Shown here: one piece after another, positions 20,638 to 33,988 of the stretch
Numbering within the stretch: the first letter of the stretch is position 1
Layout of the letters: the number at the start of each line of letters is the position of its first letter
Assembly: GCA_037501455.1 (NCBI GenBank)
Contig: CM074862.1
Coordinates: forward strand, 66,247,501 to 66,311,500
DNA from: Lantana camara
Taxonomy: Eukaryota > Streptophyta > Magnoliopsida > Lamiales > Verbenaceae
Direction of reading: 5' to 3'
Length of the DNA stretch: 64,000 nt
Notes under the pieces: generated by a model
Seen by the model: the letters and a program-made list of their open reading frames with translations, nothing else
What the model was told of the DNA's origin: nothing
Databases searched by the model: none
Translations under genes and position numbers: made by a program

Positions 20638-23506
20638 TGTAGCACCCGCACGGTGGGTCACCACATCCCCCGCACCAAAGTCCGATCCACATACGAAATG
20701 GAGAGTCCGTACATGAACCAAACAGCGGCGAACGGGAGACTGAAAAACTCACACCTAGGCTAGGCGGAACTTAGACCCTGAAAGCAAAACACAAACCACA
20801 ACAAGAATGCGGAAGCAAAACAAGCCATGCAATAATCAAAACATTCATAAATAGTTTACGGGTTCAACTAGCATAAATACCTAATCCCGAATATCAAACA
20901 ATAATCATAAATCCAACGGGTTCAACTAATTCAAGCAAACCTGTCCTAACCTGTCCCGAAGTATACATATCAATTCATAATTAAATTCTGGATATCATAA
21001 ACAAACATATCTTATACAAAAGCCGAATGAAAGAAATGTGAATGCAAGACCACCTACTAGACAAAGACTCGAAAGAAAACTGCAAAGGACTGACACACTC
21101 CGCCTAGCACGAACTCCAAGCAGAACCTGCAACTAAAAAGGTAAAAGGGGAGGGGTCAGTCTTAACTCGACTGAGTGAGGGGTTAACACACTCACCCTAT
21201 ATATATAAGAGCAAAGCAAGTATCAAACTCATAATGTTCATGAACGCAGGGATAGTTTTTGCACACTAAATCATTTCCTGTGATATATATACATATAGGG
21301 CTTACTTTAGCAAAATCAAACAAACCAAAATAACCTACCGAACAAACTTAGCAAAGCTTATTAAATCTTAACATATTCAAACTGAGCTTATCTTATAAAA
21401 ACTCCCTTTTAGTTTAACTTAGAAGCTATCCCTGTTTCATAAACCTTAACAGAACATACATATCATAAAGAACTCGACGGGTACGAGCTCCGACTCCCCC
21501 AAACTCCTCATAACATAACATATCAGAATCAAAACAGAAAACTTACATACAAATCATATCATATCATCCTCAACTCTGGGTGATGGAAGGGTGTATACGT
21601 CCAAACCATCCAAACAAACGAGGGGAGCGCCTTGCGAGTACTCAAACCCTCAGGATTCCTTCCCTCACCAAACCTCCTGGTGAGTTCAGGGGTGATCCTC
21701 TGCAGACATATGGAGACTATGCACAGGCTTAACCTCGACGGCCCTATGCCGTCCCGAGGGCTCCTTACCCATAGCTCCGGGGCCCAACATACACATAACA
21801 TATCATAACCCACTACAACAGAGACAGACAGACATAACTTATACATATATACATACCACTTCCCGTGTCAATCAAACTCGGTCCTTGCCAAACTTGGCTC
21901 ATGAGAAGTATGCGGTTAGAAGCATAGCTTCACGTGGCAAAACATAGCAAATCAAACCAAAACAAGCATACATAGGCTTATACATTGCTTAACATACTTG
22001 CAAATCTTTGAAGTATCAAACGAATACGTATCCCACACCTATTTACATACGTATAAGGCTTTATTAAATCACATGCAATAAAACCGAGCATATTTTATTA
22101 AGGAATAACTATATCCTAACCTCACCTGACACCGAAGAGGCCGAAGACACAACAAATGATCCACCCCGGAATCAACACGGCCAACAAAACACCACCCCGG
22201 GTGTACCTGAACAAACTGAATACAAAAACAGGACTTAGACTCAAGAATGAACCAATTAGACGCACGGCTTATGTTTATGATTGTCATGAAGTCATGAGTC
22301 ACGTATACAAGCATAGAACAATCATGCATTAACAATAATTCTCATTTCATGGACATTTTAAAGCATGCGTTGTAAATTCCCATTAAAACGTGCAATTAAA
22401 TCGAAGTAATAAAGCTCACAAAGCAAAACAAGGTCACAACGAAGCATAATAAACGAAAAACAAAGACACACACACAACAGAAGCTGGGAACGGCCTCGCC
22501 GAAGGCGGGAAGGGCCGTTCCCACACACGCACCCAAGGCATAGGAGGACGGGAACGACCGTTCCGATCACCAGCACAAACACGGAACGGTCGTTCCCACA
22601 CTCGGCACTGATGCCAGCCCGCGAAGGGCCGTTCCCACCACAAGGCAAAACGGGAACGGCCGTTCCCACCTGGAACAGCTGAAAAACAGCAGCAGTTCGA
22701 AAATGGCGTCTGGAGATGAAGCAACAAGGCAACAACAGCAAAACAACAACTACAACACACAAAAATAACACAATAAATCATGCTCGACACGTAGGTCACG
22801 TATTTCCACATTAGAGCTCGCAAAACGAGCCCGAACACCCCGAACTCCCAACCCCAACACTATTCATCGTCTTCCCTAATTAGCCATACAACGCATATCC
22901 GAGGCACGAAAGAGATATTAAATTAAAGCACGTAACGAGAGGGTCACAAATCTTACCTTGAGTCGTTGATCGGACGGTTGGATCTTGTAAACCCGAGCCA
23001 AAGGCTTGATGGCCAAAAAGGGGAAAAAATATCTTCTCCTTTCTTCCTTGCCTTGTTGTTGATCGTGGAAGTGGAGAGAGAAGGAAAGGTTGGCCCCTTT
23101 TGGGGCTGGTCAAACGGATCGGTTAAAACGGATAGGGTCAAAAGGTATCCGGTCCATTCGGATCGTATTTGAAATAGTAAGGCTATCAAATGGCTTTAGA
23201 AAATAAATGGTTAATTCATTGAATCCGAATCATCGAAACGAACTCAGCGATAGGGTCGGAATTCGAATTTGTATTCCCGAGCTCAAATAGCCACGAAGGC
23301 TCAAACGTCCTAATTATAATTAGGTCCCTAAATTGCAAATATTGTACAATTGAGTCCAAGACATTTAATTAAATTCTAAAGCACACATAATTAAAAAAAA
23401 TATCATATTGACACGTAAGCATCCTAAATCACATAATTCACAAAATTACTGAATTAAACTCTCTCGTGACGCCGTACCTGAAATGCCGAAGAGGCGGGGC
23501 GTCACA
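20638..23506 (-). repeat. element A 5' LTR, 2869 bp
   Basis: Plus-strand edges are TGTAGCACCCGC (20638) and GGCGTCACA (23506). It is near-identical to 12095-14973. Donor-like CTCAAG|GTAAGA is at 22957/22956, the palindrome array at 22486-22667 and the CAGTC...GACTG hairpin at 21156-21172. It ends in intact TG/CA, unlike the left copy. Confidence 0.88.
22486..22667. repeat. GGGAACGGCCGTTCCC palindrome array (element A 5' LTR)
   Basis: Five full copies plus a half copy, matching one for one with the array at 13943-14124; the last (22652-22667) is a perfect palindrome. Several single-base differences from the left copy fall within palindromes. Confidence 0.9.
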
Positions 23507-24840
23507 TCAATGACGTGATTATGTGATTTAAATTCCTTAATAGTGCACATGAACATTTCCGTAACATAATTTTATCTTTTACACATTCATATCATGATCA
23601 TGACATTGCCGAGCATCTTAATTGGTCATTTTGAGTCTTACTTCACCTTTATTGTACATATTTTGATCTCGTTGGAGACGAGGCCGGTCAGTGAGGCTCG
23701 TGTGTTCTCCTTTTTTCCGTTTAAGGTGGGTTTCTCTTCTAATTAGATAAATGACCCTATATACTGTCAATGTGAAAAGTTTTCATCCAAAAAAATATAT
23801 ATATATAGAGAGTCGTTTTGAAGGGTAAATGTTTTCAACGTAAAGCCTTATTTTATGAATTCTACCTAATGTTTTGGCGAGAAATGAATGAATGAATGAA
23901 TGCACTGAATGGGGCCCAGGGACTTGGTGTGAGTGGTGACCTGAGGAGGCAAGGGCTGACGGTGAACCCTCACACTAGTCCCACCAATGAACGGCGTAAC
24001 CGGACCTCGTTAGGAGTTAGCGAGGAATGGATGCTGAGTGCCATCTGGGGAGTCATGTTCCCCTTTTGGTCAATGAATGGGTGGATGGGCCTTGCAAACC
24101 CGCCACCAACCCGGAGGAAGAAGGTGTAAATGTTATTGAATGTGCACGAAAGAAAGAATGATATGCATGAACAGAATGAATGAATGAATGTTCAAATTAA
24201 TTACACGAGGTGTTGGTTGGAGATAATGCACGCCACTCGCCGGGCCAATAATGACCTAATGTAAATGAATCGTTATAATCCCTTTTGATGATTTCTCTAT
24301 TTCGCCCACTTGGGAAATTCTTTAAAAAACCTCACTTAGGATTATAGCTTGCATGTGAATGTTTAATTACCGTCGTACATTATATTTATGCCCTGTTTTT
24401 CTACCCACCAGTCCCTTTTGGACTGAACCCGTTTGGCTTTCAGTTGTGTTGTGCAAGTGTCAAGGGAGCTAGGCAGGAATTCGAGTCATATGTCTTGCTT
24501 TCATCTCTAGCTCTTTGTATATTGGTCTTACACTTGCATATTGCACTTTTGATCATTGTATATGATTATTAATGGAGCGTACATGTTTTGAGCTTTAACA
24601 GCATTTGGCGATGTATATGGCTTATTTTTGGAGCTCGAATGCTCATTGTTTACATTATGGCCAGTTATTGCTTCCGCACTTATATTTACTCTGATTTTAT
24701 GGTTTAAGGGTTAGCCCGCCTAGCTTAGAGTGTGTGTTTGTCCTCGTTCGCCGTGGTTTAACTCGGGTATGAATTGTCCATTTCATATTCGGGTAGAGTC
24801 TCGGTGCGCGGGATGTGGTACCTTGCGCTCGGGTGCTACA
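23507..24840 (+). repeat. element B 3' LTR, second part
   Basis: Continuation of the LTR interrupted at 12094. It contains the conserved hairpin CAGTCCCTTTTGGACTG (24409-24425), followed by a pyrimidine tract and CAG, and ends GGGTGCTACA at 24840 next to the TSD AATAC. Confidence 0.82.
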
Positions 24841-24845
24841 AATAC

Positions 24846-26120
24846 AAATACATCTTCACATAAAATATAATATTGTTCCTTATATTATCTTATACATTAA
24901 TTTTAATAAATCAATACAGTAAAAAATATGAATGTAGAATCAATAAGTATTTATATTATTAGTAAAGTAATAAACTTAATAGGAACTAATATTGGTCTAA
25001 ATTGTAAATTTTCACCAAAATTTTTTGCTTAATTTTTCTTTTCTTTCACCCATGTGACTTCTCCATACATCTATGGTATTTAGTTTTCTTTTTTTTTTTT
25101 TTTGTTTATTTATTTTGATCTGTACAATTTAATTTTTTATTTAAAATATTACTTATCATAAGTTGAAATTTTAACAAAAATTATATCATAAATATATATC
25201 TATATTATTTTTAATAATGCTTTGACTCTTACAATAATTATTTGAATTAATTTTTAATTTTTGTATTTCTTTTAAATAATTATCCCTTATATATATTTTT
25301 TTATTTCTCCCTTTTATTTTTATCTTACATTTTTTGTCTTGTTTATATTTTTTAATGAGTATTATTTAAGATTAATTTTAGTTTTTTTTTTATCATTTAT
25401 GTATGTAGTATAAATGGTTAAAAGAGTATATTTGTATAAAAAGTTAAAGGAATGTTTAACCGAATAATATACAAAAATAATTATAAAATTAAAATATATC
25501 TTGTTATTATGTCCACACACGCTTTGAGATTCCTTAATTTTAAATAACTTTGGTTATACCTATAATTTTGGTAAGTAAAGTATTCTTTTAAATTAGTAAC
25601 AAATTTAAAATTTATTAAAATTCTGTATATTATAATACATCTAATCTCTTATTTAACTATTAAAGTATATATTTCTTTTTCCATTTCAAAATTATCCATT
25701 TCAAAATTATTTCTCCTTTTTTGTTTTTTCATTTTTGTACTTGTCTCTATCTATCAATTTTTTTTCCACACTCTTCAATAGTTTCATATATTTTCTCTTT
25801 ACAATTGTACAATTAAATAATATCTCTTTTATTTATCAATAATTAATAATAAATTTTAATAGTAAAAATATATATTTATGTGAAAGCAGTAAATATTTAT
25901 TTTTATATTATTAATTTTATTTTTAAATATACAAATATCTTATAACGTAACTTATAATTAATATATTAATTTTAGAAAGAGTTCTTCATATGATGCTCTA
26001 TATATTTTCTATAGATGACTTTTAATTCTAATTAGTTCTATTTTCACTTAAATAAGTATTTTTAAATATAATAGCATCTTACAATATAATTTATATATTA
26101 ATCTATTTTAAAAGGAGTCC
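24846..26120. other. AT-rich intergenic DNA, no feature seen
   Basis: Very AT-rich, with homopolymer runs and stops in all frames. No coding, RNA or element-terminus signal recognised. Confidence 0.6.
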
Positions 26121-26262
26121 TGATTGTGCCTGATCGGAGATGGCAAACTCCAACACTTTAGAATTTGTAATATGGGGAAACAGAGATCAAAACTCAGGCG
26201 AAGGTTGCCAGAATTGAGTGGGTTCTACCTGCTAGAAACAAACACAACAAGGTCAGAATAGC
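26121..26262 (-). repeat. Tat gypsy LTR fragment H
   Basis: About 142 bp resembling the 3' end of the Tat LTRs in minus orientation: GGCAAACTCCAACACT, ATATGGGGAAACAGAGAT and GGGTTCTACCTGCTAG match the inverse of 7350-7478. It stops abruptly at a junction with a TR-GAG LTR. Confidence 0.75.
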
Positions 26263-27669
26263 TAGCAATTAAACCTCACCTGTACTGACAAAATATAAGC
26301 AAAGATACGGCCTAAGAAGCCCGCTCCTCGTCACTGGGGTGTTGGTCTGTGCAACAAAGACAAGTGTACATGAGACACGACTCGTATGAACCAATTAGGA
26401 CGAACGGCGTAATTATGAACAATATGACGTGCATTGATAATTATGGAATGATATGATCATATTCATGCATAAATTAAGTATATAATAACACGTATCGATC
26501 ATTTATGGCCTTAGAAATCGATTTGGAAAACTTGATTTTATGCAGAAAACACAGAAAATCCCCTGGAGCATGGGAACGGCCGTTCCGGGTTTGAACTAGA
26601 AATGGAAAGGGCCGTTCCCGGCTCCCCGAATCAATCCCGCGCGTCTGTAAAGAAATTACATTTTGTTCATGGCTGGGAACGGTCGTTCCGGCTGTAAGCC
26701 AAAACTGGGAAGGGTCGTTCCCAGTCTCGCGGGACAGTTGTCAGGGGTGGGAACGGCCGTTCCCAGAATGAACTGGGATGGGAAGGGTCGTTCCCGTTAT
26801 GCAGGTGATGCAGAACAGAGCAGAAACAGGGGAAATGCTCGAACCAAAACCACAAATCAATACATGATCACATACCAAGCTCCAAGTGCATATAATTCAT
26901 GAAATAAACATGCTAGCATACTTATAGTTCAATAATATCTCATATATACTCTTAAATCCATGCTTAACCATCAAGAATCACTCATTTCAAACCCATATAT
27001 CAACTTATGTTCCAAGCTCATAAACTTCACAATACATGCATCAAATTCAAGCTATAACCATATAATCATACTTCCAACAACAATTACACAAATTAATCCA
27101 TTTAAATACTAACCCTAGCATCACATATTCAATCATGAATTTCTCCAACTAAACTCATATGCCTTGAATGAATGAGAAGAAGGAAAAGATGGAGTAGTGA
27201 TGATGATGCTTCAAAGTATGAAATTTCCCCTTGAAATCAAGCTTGAAAATGATGAAATCCTCTTCTTCTCCTCGGGTTTTTGTGCGTGAGAAATGGAAGC
27301 AAATATGTGTTTTTGTATGAAAATATAATGAATGAAATATGAGAGATAGATATATTCTTGCTTCTTCCAAGAAATGAGATGACAAGGTACTTTTTGCAAT
27401 TTAATCCCTTCAATTCATAAGTCATGCAATTAAGTTCACACTCATGGAAAATGATCATTTAAGTCCCATGCAAAGTTAATGCAATTAACTCCTCAAATTA
27501 AGAAAGATGATCACTTAAGGACAATTAAGTCATGGTTGGCAATTGTTTCACGTATCACATAAATACAAATCATGCGATAATTCTCAAGTTACAACAAGTT
27601 TATATATAAACACATAGAATATAATTCACAAATGTTACATATTGCATAATTAGAAACTGGGGCGTTACA
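26263..27669 (-). repeat. TR-GAG LTR fragment G (element C family), truncated
   Basis: In minus orientation it starts TGTAACGCCCCAGTTTC at 27669 and follows the element C LTR for about 1.4 kb, to GCTAGCTA near 26263, where it is fused to fragment H. The remaining 1 kb of LTR is missing. The leader donor position is changed (CAAG|GC near 27144). A six-copy palindrome array lies at 26572-26795. The right flank to 28004 is AT-rich with no feature seen. Confidence 0.82.
26572..26795. repeat. GGGAACGGCCGTTCCC palindrome array (fragment G)
   Basis: Six copies between GGGAACGGCCGTTCCG (26572) and GGGAAGGGTCGTTCCC (ending 26795). Order and spacers match those of the element C LTR arrays in inverse orientation. 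Confidence 0.9.
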
Positions 27670-29243
27670 CTTGATGAGAAATATGTTAATAAGACGTACG
27701 CCTATAATTGTGCAACTTTTATGTCAAGAAATTCTGCATGCAGTTACGAACATAGAAGTCCTCCAATAATAGAGAATCCTAGTTTTTTTTTATGCGATTA
27801 ATGTTCATGTCACCATCAATTACGAAAGTAGTGCTCAGTACATAAATTATATTCTTAATTAATGCAGGTTATAACTGAAGTCTGATTTATGGTTTCTAAA
27901 CTAAAAATATATTGGGAACAATAACTATTAATTTTTTTGATACCTGTCACTAATAACTAATTTTAATTAGTAACCTATCGTTTCTAGGAAATCTGGAAGG
28001 GAGAAACCCTGTAACGCCCGAGCGCGCGACATCACATACCCCGCACTAAGACCCGACCCTTATATAAAATGGGTAATCCATACACGTGTCAGATCACAAT
28101 GAATGGGGACTCACTCACTCACTATGTTAGGCGGGAGCTAACTTTTCGAAACCAGGTAAACAATAAAAGAACCATGTGCAGAGTAAAGAAACAAGAGCGG
28201 AAACATTAGTAATTCCCAACATAATCAATGTGCACAAAGGCTCAAAACAAATATCATTCATGGCACTCGCAAGCGTGATTAACCATAACTAACATGTACA
28301 TGAGATAAGTGTGACCGACAATAAGATAGTGCATGACTCCAAGACTCTACGTACTCGAAACCCCGCCTAGCCCTCCAAAACCTGCAAAAAAAATTGAAAC
28401 AAATCGGGTTCAGTCTTTAAGAGACTGGTGGGTATAAAACAGGGCTTATACATTAATAATACAAAATTTAAATACACACGTTTGCAAGTTATAATCTCGT
28501 GTGAGGTTTTGAAACATTTCCCAAGTGGGTGAAAACAAAGAAAAACAACCCTCAGGATTATAACCATCGATTCCTTTATTCATTACATTCATAAGGTCAT
28601 TACGTGAGCCCGACGGGTGGGCAAATTCTCCAATCTTCTCCTCATGTGTGCATTATCTATTCATTCATTCATTAGTAACCATACAACATTCATTCATAAT
28701 CTTTCATAACCATTCATAATTGTTCGTTCGTTCAATCATTCATGCATAATCATTTACTCCTTTTTCCTCAGGTTAGTGGACGGACTCGGCCAAAGCACCA
28801 TCTACCCATTCATTATGGCTAGAGGGGTCCATGAAGCGCCAGAAGCCCGATTCCATTTCCTCGCTAATCTCCTAGCGAGGGCCGGTAACATCATCATTGT
28901 TTGTTGGAACTAGCGCACGGGGATCACCATCAGCCCATGCTTCCCCGGATAGCCATGTACACTTAGTCCTAGGGCCCCCATTATTCATTGTGATCATTGA
29001 TCTCTCCAAAACAGTTGGTAAGGATTCATTAAAAGAAAAGGGTTTAACGCTAAAATCTTTGACTCTTGAAAAGACTTGATATATATATATATATAAGTAT
29101 ATACTTTTGCCAAAATCTTGCACATTAGGGATATATCAGGTCAATTGTTACCTAATAGAAGAGAAACCCACCGGCTACACCTTACTGAACAAGACTAAGA
29201 AGAATAGAAGACTGAAGATAGCCTATGAACCCGGCACGTCTCC

Positions 29244-32200
29244 TGTAACATCCCGTTCGTTCGATGTATAAGGTATGTTACGTTTCAATCTTTTATGTGT
29301 TTAACTATGTGATTTTGTGTTTTACGTGGCCCTATTTTGGAACTCTTTTAGAGTTTAGGGGCCCCTTTGTAATTTTCTCTTTTAGGGGTTTTTCGGTCAC
29401 TGCTCGTTCGATCGAGATTTTGACCATTTTGACCCCTTCAACGCTTTCGGGGTATCGAAACGAGTCTGTAGACTCTAAGTTTGCCCAATTCTGACGTCGT
29501 TAGTCTTTCCTCCCGATCGTTTTACGCGCGAGGACCCGGGATAAAAGACCCGAATCCTCGTTTTACGTGCCAAAACTTCAGATCTCAGCATTCTCTCTCT
29601 CTCTCTCCCACGTTGCAATCACTATTCACACACAGTCACGGTGTAATTTCATGCACAACCCAGAACTCGCTCGTTTCTCGATGGATTTTAACGAACCAAT
29701 AGTCCATTTCGAAGAGCTCGACGACACGGTCACAACCGTACCAAGATCTTGGCCCGATGACAAGCAGAGGTGGCCCGTTTCACCCATTTATAGTCATGGA
29801 TGGAGGGGGCGGCAGAGCCGCCACTTCGCCGGCCCTTTTGGGACACGCGCCCCACACCCAGATAGAAGACCTCCTGGCGCATCGCTGGACGTTGGCGGCA
29901 AGGCCATTGCGGCCATGGTGGCAGCGCACGCGCCGCTGGAAGCTCATGTCTCCGCAGCGTGAACAGTGACACGGCGGCGCTCCGGCGGCTTTTTCAAACC
30001 AAGGTTAGTGTTTTCCAAGGTTTTCCGACCCCTGAGTTTATTTCCGGCATCAATTTGAGCGAATTTTGGCCGTAGGTGGTGGTTCTGGCGATTGGAGTGG
30101 TGGCAAAAACTTCAGAGGACATCCGGGTCCCTTTTCATCGATCTTTTGGCCACGGGCTCTTCACGAAAGTTGTTCGGAACGACGAGAACCATTGATCCCC
30201 ATTCATACGACTCCAGATTTGGCCGTTTGGTGGTGGATCGCGGTGGCACAGCGGCGGTTCGTGACGGAGGCCTGCTCCGGGGATTTTTCCCGGAAAATAG
30301 CTTAGGGCTTTCGAAGAGCTCGTCACGGGTAAGATAATGCCTTTTACGGATCTCATTTTCGTTCACCAGTTTGGAAGTAATTTGAGTTTGAAGATTTCAG
30401 GGTTTTCGTGTTCTTAGATCTGAAATGAGACGATTGGCTTGGAATTTTCAGAAATTGATCGAGGAATTGGAACGAGCACGAGGAGTACTTGCACGGCTCA
30501 TTTTTTGGGATTTTTCCGGCACGCTTCGGCTGCGGCCCGCCACTGTTCCGGCGGCTCTGATGACGGCGCTCCGGCGGGCTTCAGACAGTTTGTCAGCCTC
30601 ATTGTGGTGAGTTGAACGCCACTTTCCATTTGTCAATCGAATGTCCGGTTGATTTGTTGTGATTTATTTTGTGTAATTTGATTATTTGAATTAATGTTTT
30701 TAATTGCAATAAATTGTTAATTGCTTGACTTGTCGATCAATATAAATTCCAATGTATATGAAATCATGTATTAAATGAATTATGAAATATGTTGATGCTT
30801 TGATTTGCAATTTGAATCTCGTTTTGTCTAATTGAGCTAATTGTCTAACTTAAAGGGGTGTATGTGAAATTTTGGAAACGATATGAATTTGTTTGATTTA
30901 ATTAGGTAAACCTTATCAATTGAATCCGTTCTGTGATATACGAATTGGGTATGCCAGGTATGAATTATATGAACTTAGTATGGTTGGAATTTGATAGGTA
31001 ACCTCGTGAGATTTATATGAAATTCGAAGCATGCTATTATGTGATTTGGTTGTTCTTGTACTACGTGCTTATATATGAAATGTGATATGTTTTGATTTGC
31101 AATGTGAGTGTCGGCATGTTAAATTTGTTAATTGTTTAACCTAGAGGGGAGGTTTGTGTAATTTTATAAAATGTGTAAATTGCATGATATGAATTGATTA
31201 ATCTTGTTAATTGAATTTATTATGTAATAAATGAATTGTTTGTGTGACAAATGAAATGATATGATTTTCCTTGCCCTTTTGTTCTCTTATTTGCATTAAT
31301 TGTGCACATGAACATGCCTTAATGTTTTGTTTTGCATGTAATTAATAGGAATTTGAACCCTGCTTATGTGATTGCATTTGCTGTGCGTCTTTGTGTGGTT
31401 GTTTGAGTCTGACTCTGAGTTCTGTGTTATATTTTGTTTGTTCAGTAGGTACAGGTGCACCCGGGGTGGTGACTTATGGTCGTGGAGGTTCCGGGGCGAG
31501 CCGTTTGCTGTGTCTTCAGCTTTGTCTGGTACCAGGTGAGGTTAGGATATAGTTACACCCTATTGCAACGTGCTCGTTTTCGAATGCATGCGGTTTATAA
31601 GCCTTATGTATATGTAGATATGTGCGAAGTACGTATTCTGCTGGTTTTGTTATATGATTTGATTTGAAAAGTACGAAACGCTATGTATGCTTAGTCTCAG
31701 TTTTGTTATGATTTCGAGGTCAGTGTGCATGATATGTACGTGCGATATGATAAGTACGATATGCATGAAATATGTCTGTCTGTCTGTCTGTAGCGGGGTT
31801 TGAACTTTTGAAACTTTGAACTTTTGAACAATTTGAACTGGGCCCCGGAGATTTATACGAAGGAGCCCCGGGACAGCATTGGGCCGTCGGGGTTACTCCC
31901 GAGTGCAGTCTCCATCTGTCTGAAAGGATCAACCCAAAATCCACCAGGAGATTGGTGGAGGACGGAGTCCTGAGGGTTTGAGAAGCATTGAGCACTCCCC
32001 TCGACTGTTTATGGATGGTTATGGTATGTACAACCCTTCCATCACCCTGAGAAGAGGTATGTATGTCTGACTTTGATTTATGTTTGACTCTGAATTTATA
32101 TATGATCTGAGGAGTTGGTTGGAATTTGAACTCGTACCCACCGAGTGTTCTGTCTGTCTGTCATAAGTTCGTGAAGCAGGGGTAGATTCTTAAATTAAGA

Positions 32201-33067
32201 TAAGATTTGGTATACTTTTAAACTAATAAAATATGCTTCGATATGTGTGCTAGTCTACATGAGTTTGAGCGTACGTTTTGAGTTATGTATAAGCTAAGTT
32301 TTGTTCGTTCTGTTTTGATAATTCACCCTATATATATATTATCACGAGAAAAATGTTTTGGCGTACAAAAACTAATCCTGGATTCACGAATATCTAATTT
32401 GTACATGCTATGCATCTGTATATATGTATAGTGTGCGTGCGTTAACCCCTCGCTCAGTCTTTAGACTGACCCCTCCCCCTTTATGTTTTTAGTGTGCAGT
32501 TTTAGCTTTGGGTTCGCGTTGGAGTTCGTGCTAGGCGGCAGTGTGTTGTGTCTGTGTCTGTTCGTTCCAGTTTGTTAAGTATTTTGTTCTGAGTTATGAT
32601 TCGTAAATTTTGTATAGGATATGTTATGTGCAGGTTTGCATTTATGAATTGAATGTATGAATTTCGGGATAGGTTAGGACAGGTGCTCAAATTAGATGAA
32701 CCCGTTGTGATTATATGATTATTCGGGACAGGTTTCTAGGGTCAATTGAACCTGTTTCGTTGTGTAATTGTTCGGGATAGGATAGAACAGGTTGTCGGAT
32801 TAGTCGAACCCGTGTAGTTGATTTCGATGTTTGTATTTCACTGTATGTTTAATGTACGTAAGTTTTTGAAAGTTGGTATTTTACCTGGCTTCCGCTGTCA
32901 TGTTCCGCTTATTCTCTTTTGTACAGGGTTAGGTACCGCCTAGCTAGTGTGTGTGTTTTCGTTTGTCACCTATTCGCTGTGACTTGGTGCGTGTGCGGAC
33001 TCTCCATTTCGTACACGTGTCGGGTCATAGTGCGGGGGTGTGGTGCCCCATCGCTTGGGGTGTTACA
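29244..33067 (+). mobile_element. solo LTR F (TR-GAG superfamily), 3824 bp
   Basis: Starts TGTAACATCCCG and ends GGGGTGTTACA, with TCTCC duplicated on both sides (29239-29243 and 33068-33072). It is inserted in solo LTR E. It has a donor-like ACCAAG|GTTAGT at 30003/30004 and the hairpin CAGTCTTTAGACTG at 32455-32468, followed by a pyrimidine tract and TTTAG. It is GC-rich around 29700-30600. Open frames there have no recognisable domain. No palindrome array of the kind seen in the other LTRs was found. Confidence 0.92.
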
Positions 33068-33988
33068 TCTCCGCCCTGGAGAAAACTGTACAAAAAGATA
33101 ATACGGTGCATTCGTGAGACTCAAGACTCCAAATGAACCATATATGATGCACGACAATGCATTAACGTGGCATGACGTGTATAAGAAATAACAATGTATT
33201 ATGAAGATGTTCATGTGCACAATTAATGCCACTTAGACATATAAATGTTTCAATCATTCATTACACGAATAGATCGTGCCCTTTCATTACTATTCATCAA
33301 TTCGTTTAATTCATAACACATCATAATACATGTTAACAATGTATAGGAATCAATTTAAGGTGAAAAGAATCTATTAACACATAAAGAAAACAATAGTTGC
33401 AAAGAAGGCCATATTGTAGCATTTAAACGTTCACATTTTCATTTCATGTTTACCCATTGGATTCACAACATAAAATCCATAAACATACCAAAATATATCT
33501 CATATTATCAATTAACCATGCATACAATCTAAAAAAACCACAAGCGGAGTCCGAGAAAGTGGAAGGAAAGCAAGAAAATGGATTTGAGCAAGTTTGGTGA
33601 AAGTTGACAGTTTTTCGTATCCGCAAACTGTAGAAAATTGAACATATCTTGAGTTTTAGAAGTTTGAATCAGGTTTTGTTTGTTGGATATGAAACTAGAC
33701 AAAAATGGCTTTCCGAGGATATATAGCTTGAATTTTGGTTCAAAGCGATGTGAAAATGGCAAAGGTTTGAAGTTGGATGAAAGCAGATTTTCTGTGAAGT
33801 TGCGACACCAAAATGGATCGATTATATCTCATAATCAAGGAATGATTTTAAGGTGATTCCAATTGGAGAATGCTCTACACTTAAATAGGTTTAAACGCTT
33901 AAAAATTCAGGTCAATCGGAGCTCATTTGGATAGGTAATAGGGAATGAAACCGGGACGGAAAAAGAATGAAGGGACAAAACGGTAGAC

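Larger units (their letters stand above)
12095..23506 (-). mobile_element. element A: TR-GAG-type LTR retrotransposon, minus orientation
   Basis: Two long, near-identical direct repeats (12095-14973 and 20638-23506) flank an internal region with a primer site at the right, gag remnants reading leftwards and a PPT at the left. Flanks are TGAAT (12090-12094) and TCAAT (23507-23511), an imperfect 5-bp TSD; the left LTR terminus has changed from TG to TA. It is inserted in the 3' LTR of element B and carries solo LTR D inside its gag. Apart from gag I see no coding domain. Confidence 0.85.
7665..24840 (+). mobile_element. element B: TR-GAG-type LTR retrotransposon, 5' LTR mostly deleted, with nested elements
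   Basis: Both outer ends are flanked by AATAC (7660-7664 and 24841-24845). The left end begins TGTAACGGCCC and the right end finishes GGGTGCTACA. Removing nested element A (12095-23506) leaves about 5.8 kb: a stub of the 5' LTR, an internal remnant of about 2 kb, a PPT, and a 3' LTR of about 3.7 kb in two pieces. No protease, RT or integrase is seen. The perfect TSD shows that the stub and the distant 3' LTR end belong to one insertion. Confidence 0.85.

Noticed and set aside
29567..30366. Possible genes in the GC-rich part of solo LTR F
   Set aside because: Several overlapping frames on both strands, no known domain; the region is LTR leader flanked by splice-like sites.
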